This document shows positions 54,415 through 62,361 of a DNA stretch of 64,000 nt, one piece after another. The position numbers and the translations under genes are program-made. Each line of letters begins with the position of its first letter. Position 1 is the stretch's first letter. Below the pieces are notes generated by a model. That model saw only the letters and a program-made list of their open reading frames with translations, did not search any database and was not told where the DNA came from. Source of the DNA: Spirosomataceae bacterium TFI 002. GTDB taxonomy: Bacteria; Bacteroidota; Bacteroidia; Cytophagales; Spirosomataceae. Location: NCBI GenBank assembly GCA_900230115.1, contig LT907983.1, forward strand, positions 1,302,001-1,366,000, written 5' to 3'.

Positions 54415-56889
54415 TTACATCATATTTCCGTCGTCTCCGCTTAGTTGGTCGTTATTATCTACGCCCTTTTTACGACTGAATAACCTTTGCTTTGTAGCAT
54501 CCATCTTTCCGAATTTGTACGAAAAGTCGAGACGAATGCTTCTTCTATAAATTCTTCTAATATCACTTTGGATAAAATAGCTGGCAGGATTCGATAAATC
54601 TTCAAACTGACTCTTGATATTTATTGATTTAGCAAATGGATTTTCAATTCCTAAACCAAAGCTACCTTTCTTATCATTAATCTCTTTTTTAACAGAAAAA
54701 GAATGGAAATAGAAACCACCTCTTGTTCCTTGCAACTCTACACTAGGAAGCGAAGCAAATCCAAAAAGAGCGGCAGTCCAATCTTTTGGGAAACTATATG
54801 AGGTATTCAAATTAAAGCTATAATTCATACCATCATTAGATATCGTTCTTGTATCCATATAAACATATGATGCATTTACACCTCCGCCAATTCTAAATTT
54901 CTGAGTTGGCATTAAGTTGAATGAAAGGTTAGAACCCACTCTCTGGTTTATCCCTATGTTACCGTAAGTAGTTTCTGTAATATCAATTCCATTCACTCGA
55001 ACAACATTTCTTATCCTTTCGATGCTATTGTCAGTATAACGATTGTAGAGAGAGAAATTAATTGAATTTCTTCCGAAAAACGTACTGTACCCTAGCTCTA
55101 TTTGATCCACTAGCTCAGGACGTAATGTAGGTGCACCGTACGAAATATCATTTTGATTACTGTAATCTATAAAAGGATTCAGGTATCTAATTGATGGTCT
55201 TTGAATTCGTTGGTTGTAACTAAGTTTAATTGAACTTCCTTTTTCGAATCGCTTAGAAAGCGTAGCACTTGGCAAAAAGTTGTCATAATTTGGAATATCA
55301 GCATTAGGCACATCTTTAAAATCAGCTCTAATAATAGTTTGCTCATACCTAAGCCCAATCTGTAAACCCCACTTTTTGGGTAAGCTAAGTGTAAAGGAGT
55401 TATAAGCTGCAATCACATCTTGGTCATAATCTAAAAAGTTTGATCTTAAATCACTCAATGCATATTTACCAGTTTCAGTATTGTACAAGTAAAAGTCTCC
55501 TTCTGAAGTTGCCTTTCTTAAAATACCCTTTGCTCCCATTTCCCATTTTGACTTTTCTCCTATTGGATGAACATAATCTAGTTGAAGAGTGATCTCTTGA
55601 TCAATTCCTTCATTTAAGCTACTATCGGATGGGAAATTGTTTTGAATAGCAGTATAATTATTCACTCGACTACTTCTCGATAATTGAGCTGCTACACTTA
55701 ATTCTTTTAATGGGTTTTCGTATTTCTTAAAAAACGTTGCGTCTAGGTCATATGAGTTTCCGTTAGAAACTTGGTCGATCAATCTCGTATTACTATAAAT
55801 CGTTGCCCTGTTAGCATCTAAAAGAGTTGTAATAAGGTCACCATTTCCTCCATTTACTCTATTCCCGTTAGCCAAGCTTATTGTTAAGCTGGTTTTTTTA
55901 TCAAAATCATAATCGAAAGCTAAAGAGTATCTGCCTCTTCCCCAAACCCCCTTATTACTGCTTGTTTGAGTTAAATAAGTAGGAACTTGATCAATATAGC
56001 TTTCTCTTAAATTTTCACTTTCTACTAAGAAATTATACGAATAGCGACCACTTCCGTTCAAAGTAAGTCCCCATTTCACATCTCTCAAATTCAAACTACC
56101 ATTGATAGAACTACCCAAAAGACCTACTCCACCAGATACATTCCCAGTAACTCCCGCAAAGGTATTTTTCTTCAATAAAATATTTACAATTCCTGCAGTA
56201 CCTTCTCCGTCGTATTTTGCACCTGGAGACGTTATTACTTCAACTGATTTAATTTGATCAGCCGGAATTTGTTTTAGTGCATCCCCTATGCTCGAAGCAA
56301 ATATTGAAGAGGGTTTATTATTGATAAGAACCCTAATATTGCTACTCCCACGCATTTCTACATTACCATCCAAATCAACCGAAAGCATAGGCACTTTACG
56401 GAGAACCTCCTCAGCCGTACCTCCAGTGTTTGTAATATCCTTATCTGCATTGTATACCAATCTATCAATCTTATCTTCTACAAGAGACGCTTGCCCAGTT
56501 ACAGTTACTTCATCAAGAGAAATATTATCTCCTGCAAGATTGATTTTTCCTAAGTTAAGTGATTGGTCATTGGACTTTAGGACTATACCCTCTACGTTTT
56601 TTGCTTTGTACCCAACAAAAGATAAGACCAACTTGTAAGTCCCACTTTTTAAGCCTTCAAATTTAAAACTTCCTTTATCATCCGTAAGTGTTCCATCTAC
56701 GGCTTTTCCGTTTGACCATAGCCCTACAGCAGCAAATTCTACTACTGAAGTACTTACAGAATCTATGATGACTCCTGAGATTTTGGAGTTACCTACTTCG
56801 GTATTTCCCCCTCCAGCCGCACCCGCCGGTCGCTGTCCAACAACATTAAACGATAAAGCTACTAGTATAAAAAAGTAAATTATTCTCAT
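54415..56889 (-). CDS. TonB-dependent receptor-like outer-membrane protein (OMP_b-brl_3)
   Basis: The 824-residue protein has a signal (MRIIYFFILVALSFNVVGQR), a CarboxypepD_reg-like domain of about 37-120 (ISGVIIDSVSTSVVEFAAVG), a TonB plug of about 125-235 (EVTVTGQASLVEDKIDRLVY, IKSVEVITSPGAKYDGEGTA), and a barrel of the OMP_b-brl_3 type (FDYDFDKKTSLTISLANGN and similar strands). The last segment has a Lys/Asp tail (RLFSRKKGVDNNDQLSGDDG) after the barrel. This class is TonB-like but its ligands are unknown; many are induced by stress. No SusD partner is adjacent. Confidence 0.9.
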   Translation of the reverse strand: MRIIYFFILVALSFNVVGQRPAGAAGGGNTEVGNSKISGVIIDSVSTSVVEFAAVGLWSNGKAVDGTLTDDKGSFKFEGLKSGTYKLVLSFVGYKAKNVEGIVLKSNDQSLNLGKINLAGDNISLDEVTVTGQASLVEDKIDRLVYNADKDITNTGGTAEEVLRKVPMLSVDLDGNVEMRGSSNIRVLINNKPSSIFASSIGDALKQIPADQIKSVEVITSPGAKYDGEGTAGIVNILLKKNTFAGVTGNVSGGVGLLGSSINGSLNLRDVKWGLTLNGSGRYSYNFLVESENLRESYIDQVPTYLTQTSSNKGVWGRGRYSLAFDYDFDKKTSLTISLANGNRVNGGNGDLITTLLDANRATIYSNTRLIDQVSNGNSYDLDATFFKKYENPLKELSVAAQLSRSSRVNNYTAIQNNFPSDSSLNEGIDQEITLQLDYVHPIGEKSKWEMGAKGILRKATSEGDFYLYNTETGKYALSDLRSNFLDYDQDVIAAYNSFTLSLPKKWGLQIGLRYEQTIIRADFKDVPNADIPNYDNFLPSATLSKRFEKGSSIKLSYNQRIQRPSIRYLNPFIDYSNQNDISYGAPTLRPELVDQIELGYSTFFGRNSINFSLYNRYTDNSIERIRNVVRVNGIDITETTYGNIGINQRVGSNLSFNLMPTQKFRIGGGVNASYVYMDTRTISNDGMNYSFNLNTSYSFPKDWTAALFGFASLPSVELQGTRGGFYFHSFSVKKEINDKKGSFGLGIENPFAKSINIKSQFEDLSNPASYFIQSDIRRIYRRSIRLDFSYKFGKMDATKQRLFSRKKGVDNNDQLSGDDGNMM

Positions 56890-57091
56890 TGTATTATTTC
56901 AAGTTATCCTTTTTCTAAGTGTCAATTGAAACTTATTGAAGTTGCATTATTCTTTAATTTAAAGACTGATAAAAAATAAAAAGGTTTCGGACATAGAGAA
57001 TCCTATTAATTTTCGCCCTTATTTCATACTTGAAAGGGCAAAAATGTAACTTGCAGCTTAATTCGAAAGAAAAATAAGAATAAGGGTATTT

Positions 57092-58687
57092 ATGAGTTTT
57101 GAGAAAGAACTAAAACGTAGGAGAACATTCGCAATTATTGCTCACCCCGATGCGGGAAAAACAACACTTACAGAAAAACTACTACTTTTTGGTGGGGCTA
57201 TTCAAACAGCAGGAGCTGTTAAGTCCAATAAAATAAAAAAAACGACGACCTCCGACTTTATGGAGATCGAAAAACAGAGAGGGATATCGGTTGCAACCTC
57301 TGTAATGACATTCGAATATAAAAACCTGAAGATTAACATCTTAGATACTCCAGGTCACAAGGACTTTGCTGAGGATACCTACCGAACTTTAACTGCAGTG
57401 GATAGTGTAATTCTGGTAATTGACTGCGTAAAAGGTGTGGAGGAACAAACCGAAAGGCTAATGGAAGTTTGTCGAATGAGAGATACACCTGTGATCATTT
57501 TTGTAAATAAAATGGATCGCGAAGGTAAAGATTCATTTGATCTTCTTGATGAGCTAGAGCAAAAGCTAAACTTAAAGGTAAGACCAATTACTTGGCCTGT
57601 AAATGGAGGAAGGGATTTCAAAGGGGTGTATCACCTTCTTGAGCAAAAGATGAATTATTTTGCAGTAAATAAATCCAAAGTAGAAGACCAAATTGACACT
57701 ATCCCTCTTTCTGACCCATTATTAGATACAAAAATCGGAGCTAAAGATGCCGAAACCCTTAGAGAAGATGTTGAAATGATTGAGGGAATTTATGAGCCTT
57801 TCGAAAAGGATTCTTATCTAAATGGTGAACTTGCACCAGTATTTTTTGGCTCAGCAGTAAGCAACTTTGGAGTTATGGAATTGCTTAATACTTTTTGCGA
57901 CATAAGCCCTCAGCCAATCTCTAGAGAAACCAATACCAGAGTTGTTTTACCTACCGAGGACAAATTGAGTGGTTTTGTTTTTAAAATTCACGCTAACATT
58001 GATCCTCGCCATAGAGACAGAATCGCCTTTCTTAGAATTTGCTCAGGTATTTTTGAACGTGGAAAGTTTTACAGACATGTGCGGTTGAAAAAAGAGATTA
58101 GGTTCAGTAATCCATATATGTTTTTGGCTGATTCCAAAGATGTGGTAGAACAAGCTTACCCTGGCGATGTAATAGGATTATATGACACTGGAAGTTTTAA
58201 AATTGGTGACACATTGAGCGAAGGTGAAGAGTTTTACTTTACAGGAATCCCAAGTTTCTCTCCAGAACTTTTCCGTGAGGTTGTAAATATGGACCCTATG
58301 AAAAGCAAGCAATTGGATAAAGGAGTTACACAACTTTCAGAAGAAGGTGTCGCTCAGTTGTTTACTATTCAGCCTGGTAATAGAAAAATAATAGGTACTG
58401 TAGGAGAGCTTCAGTTTGAAGTTATTCAACATAGACTGGAACATGAATATGGTGCAAAGTGTCGATTTGAGGCAAAACCATACTCAAAAGCCTGCTGGTT
58501 AACCAGTCCAAACAAGGAAGCTTTAAATGAATTTATTAGATTAAAATCCAACTTTATCGCATACGACAAGGACGAAAACCCAGTTTTTCTTGCAGAAACC
58601 GATTGGATACTTAGAATGAACCAAGAGAACAATCCTGAGATTTCTTTTCACACAACTTCAGATTTCAAAGTAAAAGGTACGGATTAG
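57092..58687 (+). CDS. prfC: Peptide chain release factor 3
   Basis: RF3 is a GTPase that recycles RF1 and RF2 from the ribosome after termination. The 531-residue protein has G1 AHPDAGKTT (17-25), G3 [17 protein letters not shown]4 NKMDREGKD and the RF3-specific C-terminal blocks ([35 protein letters not shown], then [18 protein letters not shown]). Length matches the family. It is a single gene with no neighbour on the same strand within 100 bases. Confidence 0.98.
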   Translation: MSFEKELKRRRTFAIIAHPDAGKTTLTEKLLLFGGAIQTAGAVKSNKIKKTTTSDFMEIEKQRGISVATSVMTFEYKNLKINILDTPGHKDFAEDTYRTLTAVDSVILVIDCVKGVEEQTERLMEVCRMRDTPVIIFVNKMDREGKDSFDLLDELEQKLNLKVRPITWPVNGGRDFKGVYHLLEQKMNYFAVNKSKVEDQIDTIPLSDPLLDTKIGAKDAETLREDVEMIEGIYEPFEKDSYLNGELAPVFFGSAVSNFGVMELLNTFCDISPQPISRETNTRVVLPTEDKLSGFVFKIHANIDPRHRDRIAFLRICSGIFERGKFYRHVRLKKEIRFSNPYMFLADSKDVVEQAYPGDVIGLYDTGSFKIGDTLSEGEEFYFTGIPSFSPELFREVVNMDPMKSKQLDKGVTQLSEEGVAQLFTIQPGNRKIIGTVGELQFEVIQHRLEHEYGAKCRFEAKPYSKACWLTSPNKEALNEFIRLKSNFIAYDKDENPVFLAETDWILRMNQENNPEISFHTTSDFKVKGTD

Positions 58688-58795
58688 TATCAGAAGTTGA
58701 TTTAATAAAAATAATCTTCCCGTTTGATAAAGTTTATTGGTGAAAATTGATAATTGTTTCATAACTTCTTACAGATATAAACTGGTAAATCAATT

Positions 58796-59503
58796 TTGAC
58801 CACAGAGATAAGACGACTTGTTGATTTAATTCTGATTGGAGCAATTGTTGCAATACCACTATTCATTTGGTATAACGACAACCCTGCTACTGCTTTACTT
58901 AACATCTTTCTCGCCCCTTTACTTTTCCTATATTATTACCATAACAGACAGAGACCTTTAGAAAAAATTGACTGGTGTGTCTTTGGGATTTTGGTGGCAA
59001 TTTTGGCAACAGACATTGCGAATATCAACGCCCAAATTAACAACTCACTTATTTCATACAGCTTAGTATTTGTGATTCTTTACCAGGCAGGTTATATATA
59101 TTTTATGAGGCACGAAAAGGTGCGGGTAACCTTTACTGGATTTGTAGACATTGTAAAAATCATAATCCCTTCGTTTGTGTTCTTTTCTATATTTGGGTAT
59201 TTCTTTTTGGATCACCCAAGTAACTTTGAGTATTTACTAATTCTCATTAGTGATATTGAAACAACCTTGTTGGTTATCCTTGCCTTATTTCGCACCAAAA
59301 CTTCATGGAGTTTCTATTCTTTTGCAATTGGAGCCGCCTTGTTAGGGATTACAAACATTTTGTATTTGTTACTTCACATAAACTACCTCTCAGAAACAAA
59401 AATAGATTTAATGATTTGCTGTTATTGGTTCAGCCACTTTTTCCTACTACATTCGATATTAAAAAGTGTTAACATGCAAGAATTGACGGCTGAAAGAAGA
59501 TGA
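58796..59503 (+). CDS. Eight-TM membrane protein, divergent YhhN/TMEM86-like (first of a pair)
   Basis: The 235-residue protein starts with TTG at 58796; the next in-frame upstream codon series reaches a stop without ATG. It has about eight hydrophobic helices. Segments such as ILVAILATDIANIN and FAIGAALLGITNILYLLLH resemble the YhhN/TMEM86 family, whose members hydrolyse lysoplasmalogens. The expected second catalytic Asp is Asn here, so activity may be lost. The gene ends in an ATGA overlap with the next similar gene. Confidence 0.5.
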   Translation: MTTEIRRLVDLILIGAIVAIPLFIWYNDNPATALLNIFLAPLLFLYYYHNRQRPLEKIDWCVFGILVAILATDIANINAQINNSLISYSLVFVILYQAGYIYFMRHEKVRVTFTGFVDIVKIIIPSFVFFSIFGYFFLDHPSNFEYLLILISDIETTLLVILALFRTKTSWSFYSFAIGAALLGITNILYLLLHINYLSETKIDLMICCYWFSHFFLLHSILKSVNMQELTAERR

Positions 59504-60204
59504 AGATTTCTCTTAGAGATATAGTTATTTTAGTCCTTTTGGTATGCATTGACTTCTACACCTTTTATTACTGTGAATCTTACATAAACTTACTTTTTAA
59601 GCCCTTATTTGCAGGATTTTTAGTTTGGAAGTTGTATCAACATTCTGCTAAACCTATTGGTAGAAAAAATAAACTGGTTATAATTTCCCTTGCAGTTATG
59701 CTGTTTGGAGAGTTTCTCTTTCTGTTCAGAGAAAACCAAATGATAAGTGTCATTATAATGCTAATCTATTTGATCGAGCATCAAATGTATATTTCTATTT
59801 TCAGAGAAGAAAACGCAAGACTTACCAATTTATTTAACAAGAAAAACTTCCTTATTTCCTTACCTCTTATACTTACGTGCTTTTTCTATTTCGGTTCTCT
59901 AATGATGCCGAACATCCCAGACAACTTTTTGTTATTGGGTATTATTTATTGTGTACAACTTAGTTTGCTTGCTGGCTTAGCCGTAGCTAGAGAAACTACT
60001 AAAGTAAGTTATAAACTGGTAATAATTTCAATGATCTTGTTAATCCTAAGTGATTCTGCAACCTCCTATACACTATTTGTTGAGGCATTTTACTCTGACT
60101 ACGCTGTTATTAGAGGTTTATTCCTCCTTTCAAAAGTTCTATTTGTATTAGGAATGTGTTACTCTAGTGATTTCACTAATCATTTGGATAAGGAATATAC
60201 ATAA
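59500..60204 (+). CDS. Eight-TM membrane protein, divergent YhhN/TMEM86-like (second of a pair)
   Basis: The 234-residue protein starts in the ATGA overlap with the preceding gene. It has about eight helices. Regions such as VIISLAVMLFGEFLFLFREN, IIMLIYLIEHQMYISIF and VIISMILLILSDSATSYTLF align by eye with the YhhN pattern (GD..L, H..Y and SD motifs), with the first Asp replaced by Glu. Together with the upstream gene and the protein at 40776-41501 it forms a set of three similar proteins in this window. The 3' end overlaps, by 29 bases, the gene on the other strand. Confidence 0.5.
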   Translation: MKISLRDIVILVLLVCIDFYTFYYCESYINLLFKPLFAGFLVWKLYQHSAKPIGRKNKLVIISLAVMLFGEFLFLFRENQMISVIIMLIYLIEHQMYISIFREENARLTNLFNKKNFLISLPLILTCFFYFGSLMMPNIPDNFLLLGIIYCVQLSLLAGLAVARETTKVSYKLVIISMILLILSDSATSYTLFVEAFYSDYAVIRGLFLLSKVLFVLGMCYSSDFTNHLDKEYT

Positions 60205-60580
60205 ACCCTGCAAACTCTCCCTCAATTACGAATAAGCAACAATACTCTTCAGGATCTTTGTAGTTCTCTCTAAAAAACTTTTCTGACTCCTCCCCAACAA
60301 GCTCTCTTGCAACAAATTCTTCTATTGCAGATACACTAAAATGAAATCCTGTATTAAAATCAGAAGCAAGGAGGTAAGGTACACCAAGTGCAACATCTGT
60401 TTTGCTTAATACAAAGATTGGAAAATCACTCTCTTTCTTACTTCGTATTTGATAGGAAGCTTCTTTAAGGTGATCACAAACAATGACAAAGTCTTCTGTA
60501 ACTCTTCCAAGTAGTTTTTTGTCCAATTCTGGAGAATTGGCATCATCCATTAAATAATTTTCGTTCGAATTATTAATCAT
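60176..60580 (-). CDS. Conserved hypothetical protein
   Basis: The 134-residue protein (or 124 from an inner ATG at 60550) is acidic and without a signal peptide. The blocks VTEDFVIVCDHLKEASYQIR, FPIFVLSKTDVALGV and EYCCLFVIEGEFAGFMYIPY are well formed and look like a single alpha/beta domain, but I do not recognise a family. It lies 4 bases after ald on the same strand, so it may be co-transcribed with tsaE and ald. Its 3' end overlaps the convergent membrane-protein gene by 29 bases. Confidence 0.7.
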   Translation of the reverse strand: MINNSNENYLMDDANSPELDKKLLGRVTEDFVIVCDHLKEASYQIRSKKESDFPIFVLSKTDVALGVPYLLASDFNTGFHFSVSAIEEFVARELVGEESEKFFRENYKDPEEYCCLFVIEGEFAGFMYIPYPND

Positions 60581-60584
60581 ATTT

Positions 60585-61796
60585 TTAAAATCTCGCAGCC
60601 AACAAAAGTCCTAGCTCTCTATATCGAAGATTGTACTTTTTTGAAATATACATATTGGTAACATTACCTTTGTAGGCATATACTCCCTTCATAAACCACT
60701 GATTTGATAAAATCATTTCTTCTACCCCACCTAAATTTCCGATTTTTATAATTGTGGGTGTAAAAATATTGCTCAAGGCTGTACTTGCAGTATGAGCAAC
60801 ACGTGAAGCAATATTAGGAACGCAATAATGAATCACCCCATGCCTTACAAAAACAGGTTTATCCAAAGATGTCATCCTAGATGTTTCAATACAACCACCA
60901 TGATCTATCGCAACATCAATAATTACCGAGCCTTCTTTCATTTTTTGCACCATTGTATCATCCACAACCATGGGAGAAAGGCCCTTTTCAGCTCGCATGG
61001 ACCCAATAACCACATCAGCCTCACATAATGCTTTTGATAAAGAGACTGAATCAATAATAGAAGTATAAATACCATGCCCTACGGCGTACTTAAGCCTTTG
61101 TAACCTATATAAGTGTGTGTCAAAAACTTTTACTTCGGCTCCTAGACCTAGAGCAGTTCTTGCCGCATATTCCGCTACCGTTCCAGCTCCAATGATTACA
61201 ACTGAGGTGGGTGGCACGCCAGTAATTCCTCCCAAGAGCATTCCCCTTCCACTTCTTTCAGTAGATAAATATTCTGAGGCAATCAATACAGAAGAGCTAC
61301 CAGCTATCTCACTCATTGCTCTTACTATAGGTAAATCTCCAGCTTTATCTTCTAAGAATTCGAACCCAATACATGTAATTCTTTTTTTCAGCAAAATATC
61401 AAAATACTCCTTCTCAAGACTGGGAAGATTTAATGTTGAGATTAAGGTTTGACCCATTTGAAGTAAGTCAAGTTCTTCTGCTACCAATGGCTCTATTTTG
61501 AGAATAATATCAGCTTTAAAAACCTCTTGGCTGCTGTGAACGATTTCGGCACCTGCCTCGCTATACTGATTGTCTGTAAAATTAGCAGCTTGACCTGCAC
61601 CCGATTCTATTTTGATTTTATGTCCATTTTTTGTGAGGATGGAAACAGCATCTGGCGTAAGTGCAACCCTATTCTCCTGATAGGACACTTCCTTTGGAAT
61701 TCCAATAAATAGATCTTGGCTTTTGTTTTTTGCCAGAGCTGATTTCTCTTGAGTAAAAAGAAGACTTTTGGTCGCTATACTAGTTGCTGGGCTCAT
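60585..61796 (-). CDS. ald: Alanine dehydrogenase
   Basis: The enzyme reversibly deaminates L-alanine to pyruvate and ammonia with NAD. The 403-residue protein has the substrate-binding Arg and Lys region NRVALTPDAV, the NAD-binding loop VIIGAGTVAEYAARTALGLG, and the Bacteroidota-type HYCVPNIASRVAHTAST. The N-terminus carries about 30 extra residues (SPATSIATKSLLFTQEKSAL) compared with the 370-residue enzymes of Firmicutes. It starts in an ATGA overlap with tsaE, so the two are translationally coupled. Confidence 0.94.
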   Translation of the reverse strand: MSPATSIATKSLLFTQEKSALAKNKSQDLFIGIPKEVSYQENRVALTPDAVSILTKNGHKIKIESGAGQAANFTDNQYSEAGAEIVHSSQEVFKADIILKIEPLVAEELDLLQMGQTLISTLNLPSLEKEYFDILLKKRITCIGFEFLEDKAGDLPIVRAMSEIAGSSSVLIASEYLSTERSGRGMLLGGITGVPPTSVVIIGAGTVAEYAARTALGLGAEVKVFDTHLYRLQRLKYAVGHGIYTSIIDSVSLSKALCEADVVIGSMRAEKGLSPMVVDDTMVQKMKEGSVIIDVAIDHGGCIETSRMTSLDKPVFVRHGVIHYCVPNIASRVAHTASTALSNIFTPTIIKIGNLGGVEEMILSNQWFMKGVYAYKGNVTNMYISKKYNLRYRELGLLLAARF

Positions 61797-62233
61797 AATT
61801 CAACTTTTGAAATGCTAATATACCTAGAATCGGCGTTTTGATGTGCAATTTCAACCTTCCAATGTGACTCATTGATCAAGGACTCCATGACATCCGGCCA
61901 TTCGATTAGGCAAATATTTCCTGAATCCAAGTACTCGTCCATTCCAATATCTAATGCCTCGTTAAGATTCTTTAGTCTATAGCAGTCAAAATGATAGATT
62001 TCTCCTTTTGCTTCAGTTTCAAAAATGTTTACAATAGAAAAGGTTGGGCTAGATACATTTTCCAGTACTCCCAATTGCTTTAAAATAAGTTTAACAAGAG
62101 TTGTTTTTCCAGCTCCAAGGTTTCCCTCAAAAAGCATTATTGGTAACTCATTTAACTTTTGAACTAAGTTCACAGCAATATCTGCCATTCCATCCTTTCC
62201 TACTTCCACTTTTGAAAAGTTTATTTCTTGCAA
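61793..62233 (-). CDS. tsaE: tRNA threonylcarbamoyladenosine biosynthesis protein TsaE
   Basis: TsaE is an ATPase that works with TsaB and TsaD to make the t6A modification of tRNA. The 146-residue protein has Walker A LFEGNLGAGKTTLVK, FSIVNIFE, HFDCYRL and the IGMDEYLDSGNICLIEWP block that marks this family. It starts with TTG at 62233, which gives the full-length N-terminus; the first ATG (residue 16) would cut the first strand. A TATTTTTG box overlaps this start and is probably coincidental. The gene overlaps ald by four bases and is divergent from PBP2. Confidence 0.95.
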   Translation of the reverse strand: MQEINFSKVEVGKDGMADIAVNLVQKLNELPIMLFEGNLGAGKTTLVKLILKQLGVLENVSSPTFSIVNIFETEAKGEIYHFDCYRLKNLNEALDIGMDEYLDSGNICLIEWPDVMESLINESHWKVEIAHQNADSRYISISKVEL

Positions 62234-62361
62234 AAATACAATTTTTCAGCCAAAGGATTTTAATCATGAAAGATAGAATTTTACATATTTTTTTGAGCCC
62301 AAACAATGGTTTTATACTCATTTTTAATGAACTTTGTATCAAAATCCTCCAAGTTTTCGAC

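Noticed and set aside
62266-62361. A longer N-terminus for PBP2
   Set aside because: The extra 32 residues precede the normal short cytoplasmic end and membrane helix and do not fit the PBP2 family.
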